From Bugulina stolonifera (Eukaryota > Bryozoa > Gymnolaemata > Cheilostomatida > Bugulidae), in contig OW285195.1 of NCBI GenBank assembly GCA_935421135.1, positions 5,122,701 to 5,186,700 on the forward strand: 64,000 bases of DNA. Direction: 5' to 3'. The notes beneath the pieces were generated by a model, which had not been told where the DNA came from, did no database searches, and was given only the letters and a program-made list of their open reading frames with translations. How positions within the stretch are numbered: the first letter of the stretch is position 1; the number at the start of each line of letters is the position of its first letter. Of the stretch, positions 33,401-44,725 are shown one piece after another. A program made the translations under genes and the position numbers.

Positions 33401-36400
33401 TTCAACATTGCAATAATGTTTGGAGACAAAACATAATGTTTGTTCCAACTTCTAACACATTCTGGTGAACACTGCTATTTGTAGCCAATTATGTTAATTG
33501 CTGCTATTTGTGTTAACTTGATGAATCGTTAAATATGTATATTAATTTAGAGTATTAAATCACAATCTTCTCTACTGTCCACGCCCATTTCTCTGTGTTA
33601 GTTCCAAAGTTTAGGCTGAACCATGTAATAGTGAGCTACTTTGTATGTATGTACTTTGTCTACCCTAAAAATACAATGTATCTTGGTTTTGGAATTCCAC
33701 CACACTAACCACAGTTACTCCATACGAATCATGTCCAATATTGATGATTACAACATTATGGCCTATCACCATTCCGTAGTACGCTATTGGGTGAGATTTT
33801 GTACTTAGAATAGAATCTCTTGAAGCGTATGAGAACCAAACAAAGAATTGAGTAGCCTATGCCAATAGAAAGCTACATTACGATAAATTTGTTTTATTTG
33901 GGGAGTTGTCAGTACATTGAATGAAACGTAATTTCACAGCCCAATCTAAGAGAAAACATACTTCTTCCTTTGTAATTGCTAGAATATTTCTATATAATAT
34001 AAGCGTGCCAATGTTGTCTGAAAATAGTTGAAAAATATGTAATATGCATGCAGGTCATCTGGTAATGCTGGCTCTGTCAGATATATTAAGAGAAGAAACA
34101 GCGTGACTGCTAAAACCGAAGAAGCAAAAAGTAAGTAATCTTCCAAATACAGCTAAGCGCTTGTACACTGATTGAAACCAATTTATATGGCAGCCACTTT
34201 TATTTGTATGGTTGTGAGAATGTACTAGATAATAAATATATTACTATTAATTACCATTATCCACTTATGCCGTGACATGACTTGTGTTGTGTAATGTGTG
34301 AACTTGATTCAGGAGGTCACGTAGCATACATGTATTAATGAACTTGAACTGAATTCACATATAATTTCTCCTTCTAAATTAATATTTGTAAAGGTTTGCT
34401 GGTTGAGGGGTTAATTACATGCACATGTAATTTTATTTATTGAAAATTAATACTAAATTGAATTTTAATTTCAATGTCCAAAATTTCTATTCCCACAAAC
34501 TCTCGATCTTCAGACTTAAATTACAATGCATATTATGATATCAACATTCTGTAGCAACTACATGATTGTATAAATATGTTGCATACTATTGCATTCTTTT
34601 AGATGATTTGACAGCTGGACATGTTTCCTTGTGTAAAGATAAGACTGAACACTTTGTCATGGTAAAGATAGGGAAAACGGGTACAACAACACTGTTTGGT
34701 ATGCTAGCCAGGTTTGCAATGTCTCATAGACTAAACATAATCGCACCTAAGATAAACAGACACATATCCTGGACTGGAGTGAATGAAGGAAAAGGTATTG
34801 AGCATTACAATGTCAACAGATTTTCAAGTAGAGTGACAAGTTTTAGATCCCAATTCTTTGTTTCTACTTGTTTGTGAGTCATTAGGAGGTTTACTCTAGA
34901 AAGCTAAGACTGCTGTAATGTCAACTAACCATTCAAACAATGTCCACTTTCACCATGGCAGTAGGTTCTCCTAAATTTGTGTTATATTTTTAGAAACGTG
35001 GATGATAGGTCCTGAGCCAGTAGAAAGAGCTGATGTGTTACTGAATCATGCTAGATATAACAAGTCTATATTTGATAAGCATATGAAAATAGATTATAAA
35101 GTAATTGTACCAGTGAGAGAGCCTGTATCGTGGATGAGATCAGCTATCAACTTTTATGCTCCATTTGCTCATATAAAAGAAAGAGTAAGTGGACCTAGTC
35201 AGGGTTGGGAATCGCCAATAGCATTCGATATTCGATGGCGATTTTCGTTGGTCTATTCACCATCGATTCCACCTAATCGTTGGTTTCCAAAAAAGCCATC
35301 GAAATGCATGTATTCATTGGTTTTATAGGGTTACAGCTGCATTCGATTGTCACTAAGCTGCTAATTGATCTACTGGTAATGTTTAGTACAGGAAATAAAT
35401 AAAAAGCCTCGTAGCTTAGTTCTTATCTTTTTAATACAAAAAATGATGATGAGCTGTTTTATTTAATAAGAAAATAAAAGCCTCTATTTGCAAGCTAGGA
35501 TGAAATGTGAGTGGCTAGCAATAAATAAGAAATAATAGCCTGGAATTTCTGGCTAAGATTTGCTGTACATATAAATATTTGGAGGCTAAAAAGAAACATA
35601 AAGGTAGAGGAGATAACTCTAAACGATGAGAAAATGCAAATAAAATTGGTAATATTAGGGCACAGTTGTTATAACATTTTAAAGTAATGGACAAAATTAG
35701 TAAAGACAATAAATTTCTCCATTTTTACAAAAATTATACCCATATACATGTGCATTTTCTAAAATCGTCATCGATTGTAAAATCGATTGAAGTGCAATCA
35801 TTGATTTGGTAAAATAACAATCGAATGCTTGTATTCTTTGGTTTAATCAGCATAATCGAAAATCGGAAATCGAATGCAAAAGTAGATCAAAGTTCCCAAC
35901 CCTGGACCTAGTACGTAATAACCAAATATCTGTATAAGCCCTAGGACTAGGTTCATCCTAGCACTAGGTTCATCCTAGCACTAGGTTCATCCTAGCACTA
36001 GGTTCATCCTAGCACTAGGTTCATCCTAGCACTAGGTTCATCCTATCACTAGGTTCATTGTAGCACTAGGTTCATCCTATCACTAGGTTCATTGTAGCAC
36101 TAGGTTCATCCTAGCACTAGGTTCATCCTAGCACTAGGTTCATCCTAGCACTAGGTTCATCCTAGCACTAGGTTCCTCCTAGCACTAGGTTCATCCTAGC
36201 ACTAGGTTCATCTTATCACTAGGTTCATCCTAGCACTAGGTTCATCCTAGCACTAGGTTCATCCTAGCACTAGGTTCATCCTAGCACTAGGTTCATCCTA
36301 TCACTAGGTTCATCCTAGCACTAGGTTCAACCTAGCACTAGGTTCATTGTAGCACTAAGTTCATCCTATCACTAGGTTCATCCTAGCACTAAGTTCATCC

Positions 36401-38849
36401 TAGCACTAGGTTCATCCTAGCACTAGGTTCATCCTAGCACTAGGTTCATCCTAGCACTAGGTTCATCCTAGCACTAAGTTCATCCTAGCACTAGGTTCAT
36501 CCTAGCACTAGGTTCATCTTATCACTAGGTTCATCCTATCACTAGGTTCATCCTATCACTAGGTTCATCCTAGCACTAGGTTCATCCTATCACTAGGTTC
36601 ATCCTATCACTAGGTTCATCCTATCACTAGGTTCATCCTATCACTAGGTTCATCCTATCACTAGGTTCATCCTATCACTAGGTTCATCCTAGCACTAGGT
36701 TCATCCTAGCACTAGGTTCATCCTAGCACTAGGTTCATCCTAGCACTAGGTTCATCCTAACACTAGGTTCATCCTATCACTAGGTTCATCCTAGCACTAA
36801 GTTCATCCTATCACTAGGTTCATCCTAGCACTAAGTTCATCCTAGCACTAGGGTCATCCTAGCACTAGGTTCATCCTAGCACTAGGTTCATCCTATCACT
36901 AGGTTCATCCTATCACTAGGTTCATCCTAGCACTAGGTTCATCCTAGCACTAAGTTCATCCTAGCACTAGGTTCATCCTAGCACTAGGTTCATCCTATCA
37001 CTAGGTTCATCCTAGCACTAGGTTCATCCTAGCACTAGGTTCATCTTATCACTAGGTTCATCCTATCACTAGGTTCATCCTAGCACTAGGTTCATCCTAG
37101 CACTAAGTTCATCCTAGCACTAGGTTCATCCTAACACTAGGTTCATCCTATCACTAGGTTCATCCTAGCACTAAGTTCATCCTATCACTAGGTTCATCCT
37201 AGCACTAAGTTCATCCTAGCACTAGGGTCATCCTAGCACTAGGTTCATCCTAGCACTAGGTTCATCCTATCACTAGGTTCATCCTATCACTAGGTTCATC
37301 CTAGCACTAGGTTCATCCTAGCACTAAGTTCATCCTAGCACTAGGTTCATCCTAGCACTAGGTTCATCCTATCACTAGGTTCATCCTAGCACTAGGTTCA
37401 TCCTAGCACTAGGTTCATCTTATCACTAGGTTCATCCTATCACTAGGTTCATCCTAGCACTAGGTTCATCCTAGCACTAAGTTCATCCTATCACTAGGTT
37501 CATCCTAGCACTAGGTTCATCTTATCACTAGGTTCATTGTAGCACTAGGTTCATCCTAGCACTAGGTTCATCCTAACACTAGGTTCATCCTAGCACTAAG
37601 TTCATCCTAGCACTAGGTTCATCCTAGCACTAGGTTCATCCCGCGAAGGTTGAATATATTTTACTCACATGACAACCTGAGATATCCCACATCATGTGGG
37701 AACACTTCTAACTGTTTATGAAAAATGGAGTTTATTACCTGAACCTTTTATTAATAGAAACAGGAACCAAATATCCAAACTTCCATCGTTTTAGAATCTA
37801 AACGCAATCATAGGGAATGATCGTCTTCTGTTTACAAAGAGGCCAACAAGACTATCTGGACTGAAGACATGGTTCCATCTGCCTCAGTTGCAGTGGTTGG
37901 GGTTTGACTATAATAAAAGAGGCAACCTGACGGAAATTAAAACTTTTATAGATAATATTTTACAACGGTTGGTAGATATTTTTGTCAAATATGTGCATGT
38001 ACATGTATATGTGCTACTTTTTCTTACCCGTGTTGAACTACTCTGCTCACAACCTGTTAGCCAAGTTCAAGTCACATGCATATTCGCAAAACTGTTTTTA
38101 AATCAGGACAATGGTTCATATCAACTTTATTATTAATACAGGATAGACGTACCAATTCTAAATGACCAGTACGATGCATCACTACTTATAATGAAGAAGA
38201 GGTTCTGTTGGGAATACACTGACATATTCTATATGTCATTCAACGTCCGTAGATCTTCTCATCTTTCCATCTCTCCAAAGTCTGTAAAGAAGTTACTTTC
38301 GCTGGAGATAAATCTGGGAGACAAGCTATTGTATGATGCTGTAAATAAAACATGGTGGCAGCAGCCGGAACTCAAAAAGACAGACTTCTGGAAAGAGGTA
38401 TCATATTCTGTTAATTATTATGGTCTGAAGACAATTAGAGTACTTCGAAGTAAACAATTTGCTACAATGTGAAACTTCATGGAAAAACACACCAACCACA
38501 AATTTTAGACTAGATGATGGGTGAGATGCAAATCTTTCCCCAACTAAATGTTTTTTGTAGCGCTGTAGTCAGTGTGTAGAAACTGTAATGAACACACTAT
38601 CCATATTTTTCTATAATCTTGTAGGCTGCCTATTTCACAAGGATGAATCAGAAAGTTTCCTCACAAATCTGTCCAGCTGTGTTGAAGAGTGATAAACCAC
38701 AGACGGTTGAAGCTACCGATTACCATCAGGTGTTGTCAATAACCAGGTCTCTGTGTAAGCGACTGAAAGATACAAAAATTCAACCTTGTACTTTGGAATA
38801 TGTGAAGCAAACTCCTTGCAAGACATATGAGGAAGCTTATGGTAGATAG
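30484..38849 (+). CDS. Galactose-3-O-sulfotransferase-like type II membrane protein, complete
   Basis: The seven exons are 30484-30572, 34054-34130, 34603-34794, 34994-35184, 37795-37967, 38142-38397 and 38625-38849. They total 1,203 nt and give 400 residues with consistent phases. The N-terminus is a short cytoplasmic stretch plus one hydrophobic signal-anchor (about residues 13-30), as in Golgi type II enzymes. VKIGKTGTTTL (exon 3) is the 5'-phosphosulfate-binding loop and VPVREPVSWMRSAINFY (exon 4) the 3'-phosphate-binding site for PAPS. QWLGFDY (exon 5) and ASLLIMKKRFCWEYTDIFY (exon 6) match the C-terminal signature of the Gal3ST/cerebroside sulfotransferase family. It should transfer sulfate to galactose on glycolipids or glycans. 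The exon-5 donor (CAACG/GTTGGT) is weak but is the only phase-compatible choice. Confidence 0.88.
31225..33013 (+). mobile_element. Solo LTR, family 3, split by a nested LTR
   Basis: It starts TGTGGTGAAACAGCC and ends AACATTACA, with the 4-bp duplication CTAT on both sides (31221-31224, 33014-33017). Without the nested LTR it is about 986 bp, close to its 1,014-bp sibling at 49,336-50,349. It has a TATA box near 31,717 and AATAAAG near 31,777. It lies in intron 1 of the sulfotransferase-like gene in sense orientation. Confidence 0.9.
31981..32779 (+). mobile_element. Solo LTR, family 1, nested
   Basis: It starts TGTGATGG and ends CCATTACA, flanked by CTTT (31977-31980, 32780-32783), exactly where the sibling LTR at 50.1 kb reads through as ATCTTTCACTACACTCC. 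It contains CGTCGGCC blocks, TATATAAAG near 32,452 and AATAAAG near 32,507. Confidence 0.9.
33018..34053. other. Intron 1 remainder of the sulfotransferase-like gene
   Basis: AT-rich, no recognised repeat or additional exon. Confidence 0.4.
35200..35904. mobile_element. hAT-type MITE, 705 bp
   Basis: CAGGGTTGGGAA inverted ends and a perfect 8-bp duplication, GACCTAGT (35192-35199, 35905-35912). It is the short sibling of the element at 3,738-5,933. It begins only 15 bp downstream of the exon-4 splice donor of the sulfotransferase-like gene; the donor GTAAGT is intact. Confidence 0.9.
35935..37640 (+). repeat. 17-bp minisatellite, about 100 copies, with higher-order period
   Basis: The unit is CACTAGGTTCATCCTAG, with recurrent variants (TATCAC for TAGCAC, AAGTTC for AGGTTC, TTGTAG for CCTAG). 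A block of variants beginning at 36,751 recurs at 37,125, i.e. a 374-bp higher-order repeat of 22 units. It lies in intron 4 of the sulfotransferase-like gene. Confidence 0.93.
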
Positions 38850-39485
38850 GTAACAATCATAGATCCTCATACATGTAGATCCGGAACTCACCTGGACAAC
38901 CTCACTGATGGCTGGTACTAGCCTGCATGGTCTTTCTAGAGGCCGGAACCAATATCAATGGCTAGGCCACCATACTTGAACTAAAGCCTCTAGTTTATAG
39001 AACTTACCTACTCTTTACTCGTATGTTAGCTACAGCAAATGTATACCTATCATTCCTCTCTTTAGCAACCAATCATATTATATCTGTACTCACTTACATG
39101 TGCATGTATATGTTCTATCAGTCTGTTGGCAGGCCATTATTATTGTGTTGAAGCATGTCATTATTGCGTATAGAAGTATGTCAAAAGTAATAGACGACGG
39201 GCCAATCATCTTAGTGCATTGCTACCTATATAAGTAGAAACCAATTCATGCACATTCAGTGTTATACTATCAACTATTACTAGCGCAGGATATTTTACTC
39301 AATACATCTTTTACATGTACCATATACTGTTCTGGAGGGTAACTAAAGATAGTTACGCACTTGGTACTCCACTCTAGTGTGGAAATAGGGGTACTAGGCA
39401 CCAATTCTAGTATGAGTAATACACAGTAAAACAGTAATATACATGTAAATAACATATGTGACCCCTGCTATCAGAATCAGACATC
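38850..39485. other. Intergenic between sulfotransferase-like gene and large element
   Basis: No exon supported. A TATA-like CTATATAAG near 39,229 downstream of CCAATCA could be an old promoter or LTR remnant; I could not match it to another copy. Confidence 0.35.
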
Positions 39486-39491
39486 GGGAGG

Positions 39492-40720
39492 AGTAGTATA
39501 GTCAGTGCACTTCTAGACAGACACGCACTCATTGACCCCTGTTTTCAACCAATCACAAGCCGGTATTTCCGATTTCAACCAATCACAGAAGAGCACAAAA
39601 ATTTTGCACACGACCTTGCCAAGGTCACCCCAAAATCCCCCCTTCTGATTGGTCGAAAAAACATTTGCACACTTGACCCCGAACCCGGCCACGACCCCTT
39701 CCCTCCCTCCTTCCCGCCCTCCTCCCCCTCCCCCACCTCCCACTCCTCCCCCACTCCCCGCCACCGCCCTCGTCCCGTCCGCGCCACCGCCGTCGCCGCC
39801 GCCGCCACCGCCGCCCTCACCGCCGCCGTCGCCGCCGCCACCACCGCCCTCACCGCCGCCGCCGCCACCGCCGCCACAACCGCCACCGCCGCCACCGCCG
39901 CCACCGCCGCCACCACCACCGCCGCCGCCGCCGCCACCGCCGCCGCCGCCATCACCGTCATCACCGCCACCCCTCCTCCACCGCCGCCCACCCTCCCCCC
40001 CGCAACCCCCACTCACCCGAACGACCGATCGTTTGAGGCGGTCAAGCCGCGTCCGCCCACGTTGCGTGCGGCGCCGACCGTACACGTGGAGGCGACGCCG
40101 GTGCCCCGTATCCACCGGGCCAAGCGACTAGGCAGCGGCCCGCCGCTTCTCCCGAGCCCTCCACTCGAAAAGCTTGTGATCTAAACGAGCGAATTCGGCT
40201 GCGCTTCGCCTACGGCTCTCATTAGCGATAAGAAGAAGTACTACGGAAGGCTTGGTTTCAGCGATAAGAAGAAGTACTACGGAAGGTTTGGTTTATGATG
40301 TGCATTGCATTGTTAATAAAGAAATGTGTAAAGTCTTGGCTATAAATATACTGATGGGAAGAAGGGTTGTTTCTATGATATACATTGTATTGACAACAAA
40401 GAACCGTGTGCATGTGTTAAGTCAGCATATATAATACATTAAATAAACTTTTCGCAATGGTGACAATAGAATGAATAAAAGATTGTGTACACGTGTTAAA
40501 ACACAGTTGAAAGAATAAAAGACACATATTTAAAAGAGTATGTCATATCTGTTATTAGCAAGGAAGTCTGTGTGCATGTGTTAAGACAGTGTATATTATA
40601 CATTAGATAAACTTTTCACAATAGTAGCAATAGAATAAATAAAAGGTTGTGTGCATGTGTTAAGTCAGCATTATGTAATATATTAAATAAACTTTTCACA
40701 ATAGTAGCAATAGAATAAAT
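39492..40720 (+). repeat. Left terminal inverted repeat
   Basis: The outer 170 bp contain three CCAAT motifs (two CCAATCA, one inverted ATTGG). A strongly GC-rich block (about 39,680-40,140) is dominated by CCG/CCA triplets. The inner 500 bp hold repeated TAAATAAACTTTTCACAATAG units with AATAAA signals. Long proline-, glycine- or alanine-only frames through the triplet block are artefacts. The last codons of the minus-strand cargo gene lie in the inner edge. Confidence 0.9.
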
Positions 40721-42999
40721 TCTGTGAAGAGCACACCCCAGACTTTACAGATCTTTCAGGAGAATGAGAGGGTGAATGTGAAGAAAAGAGTGGAGGAAAA
40801 GAAGTAGTAGAAGGAGTAGTAGTAATAGTAGTAGTTGTAAGAGAAGAAGTAGAGATGGTAATGTCTCCATTAGTAAGAGAGTTACTGATGGAAGAAGCAT
40901 CTGAATCAAAATGATGGTGAGAAGGGAGAGGAAATTGTGAAGAGCACACCCCAGACTTTAAAGAGAATGGAGTAGTAGACATCCCCTTAAAGAAGGGAGG
41001 GTATACTACCCCACCAACAGTTGTTGGAGTGTATGCGGGGATGAGTATTTTGGAAGGTGGAGAGTGACCAGTGACCCTTTGCAAAAAGGATATGGTCTTT
41101 TTTAATGAATAGATATCGGTTAGAAAGCGTGTGTTGAATGAGATGTGTCGGTGACAGGGCTTTCCATCAATATGATGATTAGATGGAAAGTTGTAGTGTC
41201 TATTCATCCCCTCATCATCTACTGTTATGTGATAGCAAAAACAGATTCGGAGCAAAAAATGTTGTTGAATGTGGACACCTCGTCGGTGCCCAACATTCTT
41301 ATTGCATAAAAAGCAGGGGTCGTCCGATTCAAATGGCTTTGTTAGTGACATCTCCAGTCTTCTTTTTGTCTCATCACTAACAAAGACATAGAATCTTAGA
41401 CCCCCCTTACATATCGACTTTGCTCTGAGTCCTAAAAAAGAAAGAAAATAACAAGAATAAGTGAGAGAGAACATATGACTTACTTGTAAATCAGAAAAAA
41501 AAAAAAAAAAAGATTCTAAATATACAAATAGATACTAGATCATTCTTACCTATCTCGAACCCATCTACTCCCCCACATTCTTCAAATAACGCAATTTCTT
41601 CTTCCCCTAGTTCTGTTTCTTTTTCATTCTATAATGTAAATAAAATGTGCAGAGACTAATTAACAAACTACATTAACATAGTTATTTGTAATATATGATT
41701 TTTGAGGAATTTGATGAAAAAACTAGCACTCTAAGTACTAAGCAAGTCTACTAAAGCCTGTCTATTTACTCACATAAAGAGAAATACATCATTAACATAA
41801 GAAAACCAGTTGTAATTTATGTTATATTTTTTCACATAAGAAAAGAAAAAAAGTGTCTTATTGATAAAAATAATACATAAGAAAGAAAGTGCAATACTTA
41901 TAATAAAAATATCACTAATCTTTAACATCTTAGACATGGTAAGAGACTTATAGAATTAGAGAAAATCATACTATGGCTAATTAACATCTGGTTTTAAAAA
42001 GGAAGTAGTCTCTTTTGACATTCTAGACATGGTAAGAGGCTTATAGTATAAAAAAGTACATCATCATTATGTGTAACTAACATGTACTTCTGAAGAAATG
42101 TCAGTAATCTCCTTTGACATCTTAGAAACCCAACACCATAGTGGATTGAAGGTGTAATGCATGTGTGAACAAATAAGATAATAGACTAACCATTTCTGGA
42201 GATGGGATTCTTTTCCTCGAGATTCGTCTTCTGTCTTCCGAATCGTACGTAATCATATACTTCATACCTTTTTTTGATGTTTTAATTTTTCTTATATATT
42301 TCTTTCTTTGATATTTAGATGTAGAAGCCTGTAAGTATATGTAGAGTAATAAACATATACCAAAGCATGAGTCAAGTAGATGGAACTACTAATGCAACAT
42401 AGTTACTAAAGAAAGAAACACTACAGTAGTATAACCACTTATAATAAAGTTTCTAAGCTCTGGTCACACTGATTGTAGTATAGACAGAGCAGATCTCTAC
42501 ACACATGCTCTCATGTTGAGAATCAAAACAGTTTAATATATAAGCTTACAACGTTTTTAAGCCCTGGACATACCAAAGGAGAATTATACCACTACTAAAA
42601 TATAATTAGCCCCAATGTTAACTCAAATGAGTAAGTTCATATTAAAATACATATTAAAATAGCTAGGATGTACTAGTATAGCCAGTACAAGTGGTAATAA
42701 ACTGTTTTGATACTTATTACACTACTAGTGGTATAACTACTCATATTGAAAACAAATCTCACAACATATAAAGCTTCTAAGCTCCGGTCACACAAATTGT
42801 AGTATAGACAGATCAGATCTCTACATACTTGCTCTCATGTTGAGAATCAAAACAGTTTAATACATAAGCTTACAAAGTTTCTAAGCTCTGGTCATACCAA
42901 GGGAGTATTATATCACTACTAAAATAGAATTAGTCCCAATGTTAACTCAAATGAGTAAATTCATACTAAAATACATATTAAAATAAGTTTACTCACCAT
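40683..42999 (-). CDS. Unknown Cys/His-rich protein, cargo of the large element
   Basis: Four phase-consistent exons: 42997-42999 (initiator Met only), 42191-42328, 41550-41628 and 40683-41431. The total is 969 nt, 322 residues. Residues 2-47 are very basic (KYQRKKYIRKIK, RRRISRKRI), perhaps DNA-binding or a nuclear signal. Residues 48-73 are acidic. Exon 4 has a possible zinc site (DDPCFLCNKNVGHRRGVH, then CFCYH and PCHRH), followed by a Ser/Thr-rich C-terminus with two copies of KSGVCSSQ. I do not recognise the family. The final codons and stop are inside the left TIR, which supplies AATAAA. An exon coding only Met is unusual but has a good donor (GTGAGT). Confidence 0.6.
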
Positions 43000-43175
43000 A
43001 TTAATTGTTGAGTGATGTTTATTCAGAGAAATTAGTAAATATCCACAGAGTTGCAAGTCTTTACTAGGTGGTTGAGTGGTAATGATAAAAATCCTCTCTC
43101 ACGCTTGCTTTTATGGAAATCTCTGTCCAATCAGAAGTGATTTGCCTTTTTTTAGTCTGATTTATTGCATCCCGA
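43000..43175 (-). promoter_or_regulatory. Putative promoter of the minus-strand cargo gene
   Basis: Reading toward the gene, there is a TGATTGG (inverted CCAAT box, 43127-43133), then a TATA-like CATAAAAG (43108-43115), then about 110 bp to the ATG. Spacing mirrors that at 44.6 kb. Confidence 0.4.
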
Positions 43176-44545
43176 TGTGATTCGATGTAACCCGATGTAA
43201 CCCGATGTAACCCGATGTAACCCGATGTAACCCGATGTAACCCGATGTAACCCGATGTAACCCGATGTAACCCGATGTGTTTTCGACCTCCCCCGATGTG
43301 TTTTCGACCTCCCCCGATGTGATTCGATGTGTCTCGATGTGTTTTCGACCTCCCCCGATGTGATTCGATGTGTCCCGATGTGTTTTCGACCTTCCCCGAT
43401 GTGACCCGATGTAACCCGATGTAACCCGATGTAACCCGATGTAACCCGATGTAACCCGATGTGTTTTTTACCTCCCCCGATGTGTTTTCGACCTCCCCCG
43501 ATGTGATTCGATGTGTCTCGATGTGTTTTTGACCTTCCCCGATGTAACCCGATGTGTTTTTGACCTCCCCCGATGTGATTCGATGTGTCCCGATGTGTTT
43601 TCGACCTCCCCCGATGTGATTCGATGTGTTTTCGACCTCCCCCGATGTGATTCGATGTGTTTTCGACCTCCCCCGATGTGATTCGATGTGTCCCGATGTG
43701 TTTTCGACCTCCCCCGATGTGATTCGATGTGTTTTCGACCTCCCCCGATGTGATTCGATGTGTTTTCGACCTCCCCCGATGTGATTCGATGTGTTTTCGA
43801 CCTCCCCCGATGTGATTCGATGTGTTTTCGGCCTCCCCCGATGTGATTCGATGTGTTTTCGACCTCCCCCGATGTGATTCGATGTGTTTTCGACCTCCCC
43901 CGATGTGATTCGATGTGTTTTCGACCTCCCCCGATGTGATTCGATGTGTTTTCGACCTCCCCCGATGTGATTCGATGTGTTTTCGGCCTCCCCCGATGTG
44001 ATTCGATGTGTTTTCGACCTCCCCCGATGTGTTTTCGACCTCCCCCGATGTGATTCGATGTGTCCCGATGTGTTTTCGACCTCCCCCGATGTGATTCGAT
44101 GTGTCCCGATGTGTTTTCGACCTCCCCCGATGTGATTCGATGTGTTTTCGACCTCCCACGATGTGTTTTCGACCTCCCCCGATGTGATTCGATGTGTTTT
44201 CGACCTCCCCCGATGTGATTCGATGTGTCCCGATGTGTTTTCGACCTCCCCCGATGTGTTTTCGACCTCCCCCGATGTGATTCGATGTGTTTTCGACCTC
44301 CCCCGATGTGTTTTCGACCTCCCCCGATGTGATTCGATGTGTTTTCGACCTCCCCCGATGTGATTCGATGTGTCCCGATGTGTTTTCGACCTCCCCCGAT
44401 GTGATTCGATGTGTCCCGATGTGTTTTCGACCTCCCCCGATGTGATTCGATGTGTCCCGATGTGTTTTCGACCTCCCCCGATGTGTTTTCGACCTTTCCC
44501 GATGTGTTTCGATGTTTCCCTATGTGTTTTCGATCTTTCCCGATG
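43176..44545. repeat. Minisatellite between divergent cargo promoters
   Basis: The tandem array is built from ~10-bp modules: CCCGATGTAA, CCCGATGTGATTCGATGTGT and TTTTCGACCTCC. All three minus-strand frames are open over hundreds of codons and give mutually unrelated Thr/His/Arg/Ser-rich repeats, so this is not a gene. It separates the two TATA boxes by about 1.5 kb. Confidence 0.9.
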
Positions 44546-44595
44546 TGATTCGATGCACTCTGATGTGTTTCCAATGCACTCCAATGTATATGCTG

Positions 44596-44725
44596 TTAGC
44601 CAATCAGCTTTATTTGTATCTTTTTATTCACTATATAAAGAGAGGTGGAAACAGTAGTTTAGTTAACTCTTTCTAGCTCCAGTCTGTTCTTAATAGAAAT
44701 TAAAGAAGGTTAGCACACAAATAGC
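44596..44725 (+). promoter_or_regulatory. Putative promoter of the IkB-like gene
   Basis: GCCAATCAG (CCAAT box, 44599-44607) is followed by CTATATAAAG (44631-44640) and the ATG at 44726. Confidence 0.5.

Noticed and set aside
35935..37640. CRISPR-like array
   Set aside because: Units are directly abutting 17-bp repeats without spacers, in a eukaryotic intron; it is a minisatellite.
39513..40131. Long Gly-, Ala- or Pro-rich frames on both strands, and their mirror at 46,762-47,327
   Set aside because: They are products of a CCG/GGC triplet tract in the TIRs, with no initiation or splice context and no conserved domain.
43064..44584. Minus-strand open frame of about 500 codons
   Set aside because: It runs through a minisatellite of ~10-bp modules. 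All three minus-strand frames are open and give different repetitive peptides, so there is no evidence of selection on one frame.
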